Shown: positions 7,581 through 14,769 of the stretch, in pieces
Layout of the letters: every line of letters starts with the position of its first letter
Numbering within the stretch: the first letter of the stretch is position 1
From: Ruminococcus sp. Zagget11
GTDB taxonomy: Bacteria > Bacillota > Clostridia > Oscillospirales > Ruminococcaceae
Assembly (NCBI GenBank): GCA_001941135.1
Contig: MSHL01000053.1
Span: 1 to 45,652 of the forward strand
DNA length: 45,652 nucleotides
Reading direction: 5' to 3'
Position numbers and translations under genes: made by a program
Notes under the pieces: generated by a model
Databases searched by the model: none
The model's input: only the letters and a program-made list of their open reading frames with translations
Told to the model about the DNA's origin: nothing

Positions 7581-9623
7581 CTAATTCATTCCCTCCGAAC
7601 CGTTTACGGAGAGAAGCTTTTCGGCTTTTTCCCTTAAAAGAGGATAGCGGCTTAGATCGGGGCTTGCGGCAATAAGCTTTTTCACCGCCTCGGCACTCTC
7701 CGCTAACAGCTCTCTGTCACGGTAGAGATTTGCCACTTTAAGCGGCGGTAAACCGCTTTGCCTGTTTCCGAAAAAATCGCCTGCTCCCCGCAGCTTTAAA
7801 TCCTCCTCCGCTATAATAAATCCGTTGTTGGTGGAGGACATTATCCTTAGTCGTGACTTGGTTTCCTCGGTGGCATTGTCTGTAAGAAGTATACAGCTGG
7901 ATTTGTACTGCCCCCTGCCTACACGCCCCCTTAGCTGATGAAGCTGGGATAACCCGAAACGATCCGCGCTTTCTATCATTATAACCGTGGCATTGGGTAC
8001 GTCAACTCCTACCTCGATAACTGTGGTTGAAACAAGCAGCTGCAATCGTCCCTCCTTGAAATCGGTCATAACGCTGTCCTTTTCGGCGGCGGTCATTTTC
8101 CCGTGAAGTAAGCCTATGCTGTAGCCCTTTAACTCGTTTTTTGATATTTTTTCGCAATAGTCCACAGCAGCCTGAACGGGAAGCTCTTCGTTTTCCTCAT
8201 TTTCCTCTATCATAGGACAGACTATATACCCCTGACGTCCGCTGTCAAGCTCCCTCCGTACGAAGCCCAGCGCCCGATGTCTGAGCTTTCCCGTAACCGC
8301 ATAGGTTTCAACCGGCTGTCTTCCCTTGGGAAGCTCATTAATTACGGATATATCCAAATCCCCGTACATAATCAGCGCAAGGGTTCTTGGTATGGGTGTA
8401 GCGGACATAACAAGCTTGTGGGGCTTTTCTCCCTTTTCCGCAAAAGCCTTTCGCTGATTTACACCGAAGCGGTGCTGTTCATCGGTTATAACCAGTCCTA
8501 AGCGGCTGAAATGAGTGCTTTCCGCAATAAGAGCGTGTGTTCCCGTGACCACAGTACAGCTGCCGTCCGCAAGGCGATCCTTCAGCTCCTTTTTCTGCTT
8601 GGGCGTCATTGAACCCGTAAGACAGCCTACGGTTATTCCAAGGGGTTCAAGAAATCCGCAAAGGGTAGCATAATGCTGACGCGCCAATATTTCCGTTGGC
8701 GCCATAAGAGCAGACTGGCAGCCGTTTTTTGCGGCAAACCAGCAAGCAGCGGCGGCAACAGCGGTTTTTCCCGATCCGACATCTCCCTGAATAAGTCTGT
8801 TCATAGGTGCAGCTCCGCACATATCGGCGGCAATATCTGCGCAAGCCTTTTTCTGTGCGTTTGTAGGCTCAAAGGGCAATGCGGTGAAAAACTCGTTAAG
8901 ATTTTGAAGTCTCATTCTGCATCCCGTTTGCTCCTTGACGGCATTTTTCATCATCATTAAGCTACACTGCATAATAAGCAGCTCGTCAAAGCCCAGTCGC
9001 CGCTGGGCTATTTCGGCGGCATGATCGCTGGAGGGAATATGGATATTCTGCATGGCATATCCCTCGGTGCAAAGTGAATACTCCTGCCTCAAGCCATCAG
9101 GAAGAAATTCGGGAAATGCGTCGGGCATAGCCTTAAATGCCTGAATTACATTCGTTGTAATCATAGCCTTGGTAAGCCCCTCGGTAAGTACGTATTTGGG
9201 GCACAGAAGATTTTTTTCATCGGCGGGAATGACCTGTGGGGTATTCATTTCCCGTCTTGTGAGATTTCCGCTGATTTTACCGTAAAGCCTGTACTCGCCG
9301 CCCTCCTCAAACTGCTCGTAGAGGAAACGGTTGTTGTAGATAATCAGTGTAATGCATTCGCTGTCATCGGTAACAATAACCTTATACAAGGTAAGTCCCT
9401 GCCTTATTCTCGCGGCGGGGATTTTCTTTGTTACCCTGCCCATCACCACAACAGTTTCTCCCAAGGGCGCATCGGCAATAGCGCAGACATTGCTGTAATC
9501 GGTATATTCCTTGGGAAAATGGTTAAGCAGATCCCCAACGGTATATATCCCTAATTTATTGTAAAGCAGCGCCCTTTTCTGACCCACTCCGTCCAGAGCG
9601 GTTATTGAATCCGTAAGCTCCAT
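7581..9623 (-). CDS. recG: ATP-dependent DNA helicase RecG
   Basis: 680 residues, the normal length. RecG is a superfamily 2 translocase that remodels stalled replication forks and branch-migrates Holliday junctions. The N-terminal wedge/OB region (about 1-200) begins with the helix-hairpin-like GVGQKRALLYNKLGI. Walker A GDVGSGKTAVA is near 278-288, the DEQH box (ITDEQHRFG) near 381, SATPIPRT follows, and the C-terminal helicase motif QLRGRVGRG is present. The stop codon coincides with the edge of type B copy B4. It has its own promoter and appears monocistronic. Confidence 0.97.
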   Translation of the reverse strand: MELTDSITALDGVGQKRALLYNKLGIYTVGDLLNHFPKEYTDYSNVCAIADAPLGETVVVMGRVTKKIPAARIRQGLTLYKVIVTDDSECITLIIYNNRFLYEQFEEGGEYRLYGKISGNLTRREMNTPQVIPADEKNLLCPKYVLTEGLTKAMITTNVIQAFKAMPDAFPEFLPDGLRQEYSLCTEGYAMQNIHIPSSDHAAEIAQRRLGFDELLIMQCSLMMMKNAVKEQTGCRMRLQNLNEFFTALPFEPTNAQKKACADIAADMCGAAPMNRLIQGDVGSGKTAVAAAACWFAAKNGCQSALMAPTEILARQHYATLCGFLEPLGITVGCLTGSMTPKQKKELKDRLADGSCTVVTGTHALIAESTHFSRLGLVITDEQHRFGVNQRKAFAEKGEKPHKLVMSATPIPRTLALIMYGDLDISVINELPKGRQPVETYAVTGKLRHRALGFVRRELDSGRQGYIVCPMIEENEENEELPVQAAVDYCEKISKNELKGYSIGLLHGKMTAAEKDSVMTDFKEGRLQLLVSTTVIEVGVDVPNATVIMIESADRFGLSQLHQLRGRVGRGQYKSSCILLTDNATEETKSRLRIMSSTNNGFIIAEEDLKLRGAGDFFGNRQSGLPPLKVANLYRDRELLAESAEAVKKLIAASPDLSRYPLLREKAEKLLSVNGSEGMN

Positions 9624-9661
9624 AGTAAAACCATCCTCACAACTGTGCGTTCATACATATA

Positions 9662-9690
9662 AGCATAGCACAAAGGCTCGGTTTTGTCAA
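9662..9690 (-). promoter_or_regulatory. Sigma-A promoter of recG
   Basis: On the minus strand TTGACA (9685-9690), 17 bp spacer, TATGCT (9662-9667). The predicted transcript start lies about 30 bases before the recG ATG. Confidence 0.7.
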
Positions 9691-9769
9691 CCGCGCCTAA
9701 TCTCCATTTTTTCATTGAACGCTTGCTTTTTTCTCAAAGCAGCATAATATCGCTGTAACTCCGATGCAT

Positions 9770-9803
9770 AAAAAATCGCCCGTATATGGAATACGAGCGA
9801 TTT
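9770..9803 (-). terminator. Rho-independent terminator of the secreted surface protein gene
   Basis: On the minus strand AAATCGC, an unpaired base and CGTAT pair with ATACG, an unpaired base and GCGATTT around a 5-base loop, followed by TTTTTT. It sits 20 bases after the stop codon. Confidence 0.8.
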
Positions 9804-9822
9804 CTGAATTAGCTTGCTAAAA

Positions 9823-10626
9823 TTACTTCTTGAACTTCTTGGAAGTAACAACAGCGGTAGCAGCAGCTACAGCAGCTACAGCAACCATGCCTGCAGCGGA
9901 AGCATTGCCGGTCTTAGCAGCGGTTGTGGTTTCAACAGCAACTGTTTCTTCAACAACTACTTCTTCCTCAACAACTGCTTCTTCCTCTACAACAACCTCT
10001 TCCTCTTCTTCCTCGGTTTCTTCAGCAGCAGCTGCATCGCCAAGACCGCTTACAGTGAACTGAATCTCGATAGAATCGGTAGGCATGATGTAGCCAAAGA
10101 GTCCGTCAGAACCGCCAAGGTCATCATTCCAAATGTTGATAGCCATAGGCTGGAGGTAGGTGTTCTCATCAGGACTAAGATAAGCCTCATCAAAGGTATA
10201 CTTTGTATTGCCGTCAAGGACAACCTTAACATCGGTAATAGTAGCGCCTGTATCGATAGGAATATCGGTTGAAACAAAGAGCAGGTTAAAGCTTTCATCC
10301 TCACCGAAATCGAAGTTGGAAACGCTTACAGAATAAGTGCCGTCGCCTGTGATTTCAGCATCAACGAAGTCGCCGCCCTTGTTTACAGCGTCAGCGCCCT
10401 CCCAGCCTGTGAGCTGGTCAAAATATACGGTACCGTCATCAGCAACAACGCCCTGCCCGTAAGAGGTTTCATTCCAAGCATTTCTGAAAGTATAGCTTGC
10501 AGACTGAACACCGATATAAGCATGATATGTATCAGCCGCAGATACGGATACAACAGACATAGCGGAAACGCTTACTGCTGCCAAAGCCGATGCTACAACG
10601 GTAGCAATTAACTTCTTGAATTTCAT
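9823..10626 (-). CDS. Secreted, membrane-anchored surface protein with Glu/Val-rich stalk; function unknown
   Basis: 267 residues. Signal peptide 1-30 (MKFKK, hydrophobic core, SVSA-AD cleavage). The middle (about 32-198) is Asp-, Gly- and aromatic-rich and looks like a beta-sandwich or carbohydrate-binding-type ectodomain, though I recognise no specific family. It is followed by a Glu/Val low-complexity stretch (about 200-232), a Thr/Ala linker, a hydrophobic Ala/Val segment (about 242-260) and a final KKFKK. That order suggests export, a charged stalk and C-terminal membrane retention; there is no LPXTG motif. It is a single transcript with its own promoter and terminator and a GGAGGAG binding site. 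Confidence 0.75.
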   Translation of the reverse strand: MKFKKLIATVVASALAAVSVSAMSVVSVSAADTYHAYIGVQSASYTFRNAWNETSYGQGVVADDGTVYFDQLTGWEGADAVNKGGDFVDAEITGDGTYSVSVSNFDFGEDESFNLLFVSTDIPIDTGATITDVKVVLDGNTKYTFDEAYLSPDENTYLQPMAINIWNDDLGGSDGLFGYIMPTDSIEIQFTVSGLGDAAAAEETEEEEEEVVVEEEAVVEEEVVVEETVAVETTTAAKTGNASAAGMVAVAAVAAATAVVTSKKFKK

Positions 10627-10685
10627 AAATTATCTCCTCCAATAAATTAATTTTAGTGTAAAAACACATAATTCAACATACTTAC

Positions 10686-10714
10686 AGTATACAATATATC
10701 CGAAAAAAAATCAA
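10686..10714 (-). promoter_or_regulatory. Sigma-A promoter of the surface protein gene
   Basis: Minus strand TTGATT (10709-10714), 17 bp spacer, TATACT (10686-10691). Confidence 0.65.
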
Positions 10715-10800
10715 TGTGTGTTCCCACAAATTTTAACCGCTTTTTTTGTGTGTTATTACAGCAATATCACCACTGTCACAGAAGCCGTCACAGCGCTTTT

Positions 10801-11424
10801 CTATTCCTCCTGCTGTGATTTTTCAATCTCTCTGAAAAGTCTTATGGCAAACTCGCTGACCGTAAGCATAATAAGCGCAGGACCTATCAGCAGTCCTATA
10901 AAAATAGATGTGTAATTCCAGAAAATCAGCGCAAGCTCCACTGCAAGGATAATCAGCAGCATTACGGAACGCAGAAAATACCGCATACTTATTCTGAACG
11001 AATTTTGCAGGCAATGCAGCACCGTGTTTTCGTATCTCGCCAGGAGCGGGTAGCCGTAAAGCAGGGAAAATACGAACACATACGCCGTAACGATACCCAC
11101 TATCATGTAAATGATTTTATTTTCCTCCGTGACGGAAATAATCTGAAAGTCCAAGTAAAGAACCCATATACAGAGAATAGTCACAAAGGACATGGGTATA
11201 CCCTGTCTGATATTGCTTTTGAAAGCTTTCCAAAATTCGGGGGCAGGGTGTCCCTCGGTATTATCCGCCATTTGCAGTGTGACCGTGTATGCGGCGATTG
11301 TTGACGCTCCCAGTGTCACAATAGGCAGGCTGAACAGCAGCCACATCATATTCAGCACGAATATATCCGTAAACCGCGACATGAACCTATATACCTTGCT
11401 GTCGGGACTAAAGAATTTTGGCAT
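10801..11424 (-). CDS. YesL-family (DUF624) membrane protein
   Basis: 207 residues from the ATG at 11424, preceded by CAGGTGAG. The longer open frame to 11643 only translates tandem repeats. The protein starts MPKFFSPDSKVYRFMSRFTDIF and continues NMMWLLFSLPIVTLGAST, the N-terminal signature of YesL/DUF624. Four to five transmembrane segments. YesL-like genes regularly accompany LplB/LplC/lipoprotein sugar transporters; their molecular role is unsettled. It follows the transporter operon on the same strand, separated by 490 bases of repeats, so co-transcription is uncertain. Confidence 0.85.
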   Translation of the reverse strand: MPKFFSPDSKVYRFMSRFTDIFVLNMMWLLFSLPIVTLGASTIAAYTVTLQMADNTEGHPAPEFWKAFKSNIRQGIPMSFVTILCIWVLYLDFQIISVTEENKIIYMIVGIVTAYVFVFSLLYGYPLLARYENTVLHCLQNSFRISMRYFLRSVMLLIILAVELALIFWNYTSIFIGLLIGPALIMLTVSEFAIRLFREIEKSQQEE

Positions 11425-11455
11425 ATACTCACCTGATATGGAATAACGAGTTTGT

Positions 11456-11570
11456 TTTAGCCGTGTGGGGGAATGTTTTATACGGTTACGAGTGTGTTTT
11501 AACCGTGGGGAAATGTTTTTTATACGGTTACAAGTGTGTTTTAACCGTGGGGAAATGTTTTTTATAGTGA
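11456..11570. repeat. Short tandem repeat upstream of the YesL-like gene
   Basis: About three imperfect units of roughly 45-50 bp built from TTTTAACCGTGGGGAAATG, TTTTTTATACGGTTAC and AAGTGTG. The words TATACGGTTAC and AAGTACG link it to the type C repeat that follows. The unit lies within 150 bases upstream of the YesL-like start codon. Confidence 0.7.
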
Positions 11571-11643
11571 CAAGTACGTTTTCGGCAAAATCTCCGATTT
11601 TGCGTGAATACATTGTAGGCGCACAGCGCCTACTCGTATTCAC
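11562..11643 (+). repeat. Type C repeat with variable hairpin, copy C2
   Basis: Same frame as C1 (AAGTACGTTTTCGGCAAAAT, CTCCGATTTTGCGTGAA, ACATT), but the central hairpin is GTAGGCGC-ACA-GCGCCTAC instead of GCTGTTGC-ATTC-GCAACAGC. It ends CTCGTATTCACA. Confidence 0.65.
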
Positions 11644-11688
11644 AGTGCGGCACTCTTACAAAAGCGTTTGTTTACGTTGCTATGCTTT

Positions 11689-11748
11689 TTGTGCCTACGG
11701 CACAAGTGGGCTCTGCCCACACCCGCTTAAGGGCTACTCGCCCTTAAG
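11689..11748. repeat. Cluster of three adjacent small hairpins
   Basis: TTGTGCC-TAC-GGCACAA (11689-11705), GTGGGC-TCT-GCCCAC (11706-11720) and CTTAAGGGC-TACTC-GCCCTTAAG (11726-11748) follow one another. AATCCTCG leads into type B copy B5. The GTGGGC hairpin recurs before B4 with loop GTT. Confidence 0.75.
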
Positions 11749-11756
11749 AATCCTCG

Positions 11757-11913
11757 GCAGGACCGCGGCCCTGCACCCGGCTTACTTACGCCGCCCCTCG
11801 CCGTTCACTATTGCTTTAGTTTGTTTACCGACAGCTAACTGTCGATCGGCTTACTTACGCAATTCAAAAACACCTAAGGTCGGCGGGAGACGGCGGCTGC
11901 GGTCACAGACCGC
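11757..11913 (-). repeat. Type B gene-end repeat, copy B5 (abuts the lipoprotein stop)
   Basis: On the minus strand the stop TAG is followed with no gap by GCGGTC-TGT-GACCGC (11899-11913). CAGCCGCCGTCTCCCGCCG, TGAATTGCGTAAGTAAGC, GACAGTTAGCTGTC, GGGCGGCGTAAGTAAGCCGG and a terminal hairpin GCAGG-CCTGC (11757-11774) follow. This is the clearest full-length copy. Confidence 0.85.
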
Positions 11914-13764
11914 CTAGCGGATTTCGTCCTCAAGGGCACATCTTATTGCTGCTTCATTTTCGCACCATGCAAGGCACTCACCATTGGGATCGTACTCTGC
12001 GCACTTTGCAATCATCTCGGAAACAATGCGCTCGTATTCCTCGTCACTGCTTGCATAGATTGCCTGCCATGAGTAGTTTACGATACACTTCTTAACCTGC
12101 TCCCAGATAATCTTAAGCTCATCGCTCTGATCGGACTCGGTGTAGGAGGTTGCAAGGGATACCTTGTAATTTACTGTATCCATGTATTCCTGGGATTCAT
12201 AAGCACCCGACCATTCCTGCCAATCCTTGAGTATATCGTAGGTGGTTTCGGTACGTCTGCTCTTCCAGTTGACATAGTTATAGGTTTCGCCGTTGGAATC
12301 GGGGTTGGACGCATCCTTTGTCCATGTGGTGTTGTTAGCCTGGAATGAACCGTCGTCAAATGTTCCGCCGCCCCATTCGTCCGGCATGGTTGTGCCTTTC
12401 TTGTCGGCATTTGCGGTTTCGCCAAACTCGGTAAAGCAGGTATTGCCCTCCTCGTCATAGTACCAGCAAAGCTCCTCGGGACCGTACCAGTAGGTCATAT
12501 ATCCCTCGGGTGTGCAGAGCCAGTTTATGATAGCCATGCAAAGCTCGGGATATTCGGTATTTGCACCGATTGTCCAAATTCTGTTGCCGCCCAGTACGTT
12601 CATACCGTAAGCAAGAGGCGATGCGTCATCGGGAACGACAGGGTACATTGCTGTGCCTGCTTTCAAATGCTCCTCGCTGTTGTAAAGCTGTGAGCCTGCG
12701 TAGTCGAAGATAGAGTAGAATACTCCGCCCGCCGCAACCTTTTCAGCCATTTCATTATAGGTCTGTGTCATGGAGTTGGGGTTGATAAGTCCTGCACGAT
12801 AGAGCTTATTGAAGAATTGAAGTGCGGTAAGGTAAGGACCGCCCTCCTCAAGGGCATCGTGATATGTACCGTTCTCTACATCGTAAAGACCGAAGCCCAT
12901 TTCATCATAGCCCCAGTAGCAGGTCGCGAATGCCTTTACATACATAACCATATTGCCGTCCCAGTCGGGCCACAGCGACATAGCGTAGGTTTCGTTGCCG
13001 TTTTCATCGGTAGGACAAATTTCCTTCATGCTGACAAAGAGGTCATAAAGGTCGTCCATTGTGTTAAGCTCGGGGTAGCCAAGCTCCTTGTAGAGATCCC
13101 AGCGCAGATCCATTGTATAGAAGAACGCCTCGTGATCGTCTGTGGAGGTTGCTACATTGTGACCGAAGCCGTAAAGGGTCTGACCCGCACCGAAGGAATC
13201 GTTAAGATTCATATTATTCTCAAGGGCATAAGGCATATTCGCCTCGATATATGAACCCCATTCGGAAAGAAGGTCGTCCTCGTTCCAGTCAAAGAGCATA
13301 CCCTCCTTTGCGGCACGCTGATAGTTTGTGCCGTTTGAGCCGAATATTACAATATCACCCAAATTGCCCGACTCCATTCTTGTATCGAATGTACCGTCCG
13401 ATTCGGGGATAATTGTTACCTCACAGTTGAATTTCTGCTTGAGAACCTCGGCAAACCAGCCGGTAAGCTTTCCGGAATAGTTGGCAAGCTGGCTGTATAC
13501 GGTAATCTGAATGGTATCATCACCGTAAAGCACCTTAAGCTCCGCCAAAACGTCCGTTTCTGTGTCGGCGGTGGTTTCCTCGGCGGTTTCACCCTCGGCA
13601 GCCTCTGCGCCGTCATCGCTTGCAGCCTCGGTGCTGTCCGCATTTGCTTCCTCGTTGGCGGCAGTGGTGGTACTCGCATCGGGAGTAACTACCTCACCGC
13701 AGCCTGAAAAGGAAAACAGCATACACAGCGAAAGTGCCGCCGCGATAATCTTCTTGATTTTCAT
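11914..13764 (-). CDS. Extracellular solute-binding lipoprotein of a carbohydrate ABC transporter (LplA/LipO-like)
   Basis: 616 residues from the ATG at 13764, preceded by GAGGAGGAG; the frame upstream to 13830 overlaps the preceding gene and is not used. The lipobox FSFSGC near residues 17-22 marks a lipoprotein anchored to the outer face of the membrane. A Thr/Glu/Ala-rich linker of about 60 residues follows, then a family 1-type binding fold (ITVYSQLANYSGKLTGW, repeated W/Y/D clusters). The length fits the large binding proteins paired with LplB/LplC permeases, which usually bind oligosaccharides. Ligand not predictable. It starts 28 bases after the permease gene. Confidence 0.9.
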   Translation of the reverse strand: MKIKKIIAAALSLCMLFSFSGCGEVVTPDASTTTAANEEANADSTEAASDDGAEAAEGETAEETTADTETDVLAELKVLYGDDTIQITVYSQLANYSGKLTGWFAEVLKQKFNCEVTIIPESDGTFDTRMESGNLGDIVIFGSNGTNYQRAAKEGMLFDWNEDDLLSEWGSYIEANMPYALENNMNLNDSFGAGQTLYGFGHNVATSTDDHEAFFYTMDLRWDLYKELGYPELNTMDDLYDLFVSMKEICPTDENGNETYAMSLWPDWDGNMVMYVKAFATCYWGYDEMGFGLYDVENGTYHDALEEGGPYLTALQFFNKLYRAGLINPNSMTQTYNEMAEKVAAGGVFYSIFDYAGSQLYNSEEHLKAGTAMYPVVPDDASPLAYGMNVLGGNRIWTIGANTEYPELCMAIINWLCTPEGYMTYWYGPEELCWYYDEEGNTCFTEFGETANADKKGTTMPDEWGGGTFDDGSFQANNTTWTKDASNPDSNGETYNYVNWKSRRTETTYDILKDWQEWSGAYESQEYMDTVNYKVSLATSYTESDQSDELKIIWEQVKKCIVNYSWQAIYASSDEEYERIVSEMIAKCAEYDPNGECLAWCENEAAIRCALEDEIR

Positions 13765-13792
13765 AAATCTCCTCCTCGTAAATTTATCCCAA

Positions 13793-14752
13793 TTATCCCT
13801 TAACCGCGCCAAGCATAAGACCCTTTTCAAAGTACCTTTGCATAAAGGGGTAAACGCAGAGTATGGGGATTATTGTAACCATGGAAATTGTGTACTGAAT
13901 AATCTTGGTGTTGAAGGTGCTTGACAGTGCCGCCGAATCAGATGCGCTTGTGCCTGAGGACATCATTGCACCTAAATTTGACGACTGGTTAAGATAGATA
14001 TAAAGTCTGTGCTGTAATGTATAAAGGCTTGGTGAATTGGCGTTAAGGATAAGGGAATCTTGGAAAGAATTCCAATGTCCCACTGCACCGAAAATCGCTA
14101 TGGTAGCAAGTATCGGCTTGCACAGCGGCCATATGATCTTGCGGTAAATCGTCCAGTAGCTTGCGCCGTCAATAAAGGCGCTTTCCTCGATTTCGGCAGG
14201 TATTGACTCTATGTAGGTCTTTACCAAAATGATGTTATAGGGAGAAACTATCGCCGGTATGATATATGCCGCAAAGGTATCGGTAAGACCCAGCATTGAC
14301 ATATTCAGATACCATGGAATAAGTCCCGCATTGAAGTACATGGTGATTACAAGGAAGCGGTACCAGAACTGCCTGTGCCACATTTCCTTTTTGGTAACGA
14401 GGTATCCCGCAAGGGAGGATGCCATTACCATAAGAACCGTACCTATTACCGTTCTAAGCACCGTAACCAGTGCAGATGTCCAAAGGTCGCCGACCTTTCC
14501 CATTGCCACATAGTTACTAATGGTAAGCTGATGAGGTATCAGGGTAATAGCGCCCTTTGCAACAAGATCCGAGTCGGAAATGGTATTTATAAAGATGTAA
14601 TAAAACGGGAAAATACAGCTTAGTGTAAATATAATAAAGAACGCATAGTTAAGAATGTTGAAAACCACGTCACCCACGGTAGGCTTTGAATGGAGAGTGC
14701 TTCCGGTTTCCTTGATTTTCTTAACATCAACAGTGTTAGTGTTTTCAGCCAT
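13793..14752 (-). CDS. Carbohydrate ABC transporter permease, LplC/YtcP type
   Basis: 319 residues with six predicted membrane segments. The cytoplasmic EAA loop that docks the ATPase is visible as EESAFIDGASYWTIYRKIIWPLCKP (about 195-220, quoted here only as EESAFIDGAS and IIWPLCKP in the protein). The C-terminus PFMQRYFEKGLMLGAVKG is the standard ending of LplC/YtcP-type permeases. It pairs with the LplB-type subunit encoded 17 bases upstream to form the membrane channel. No ATPase gene is nearby, so a shared MsmK-like ATPase encoded elsewhere is expected. Confidence 0.93.
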   Translation of the reverse strand: MAENTNTVDVKKIKETGSTLHSKPTVGDVVFNILNYAFFIIFTLSCIFPFYYIFINTISDSDLVAKGAITLIPHQLTISNYVAMGKVGDLWTSALVTVLRTVIGTVLMVMASSLAGYLVTKKEMWHRQFWYRFLVITMYFNAGLIPWYLNMSMLGLTDTFAAYIIPAIVSPYNIILVKTYIESIPAEIEESAFIDGASYWTIYRKIIWPLCKPILATIAIFGAVGHWNSFQDSLILNANSPSLYTLQHRLYIYLNQSSNLGAMMSSGTSASDSAALSSTFNTKIIQYTISMVTIIPILCVYPFMQRYFEKGLMLGAVKG

Positions 14753-14769
14753 ATCGGTCTATTCTCCTT

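Noticed and set aside
7303-7675. Two overlapping 93-94 residue frames next to recG
   Set aside because: They run through repeat A3 and type B copy B4 and into the antisense of recG.
11425-11643. 73 extra residues at the start of the YesL-like protein
   Set aside because: They are a translation of tandem repeats; the ATG at 11424 has the binding site and the family N-terminus.
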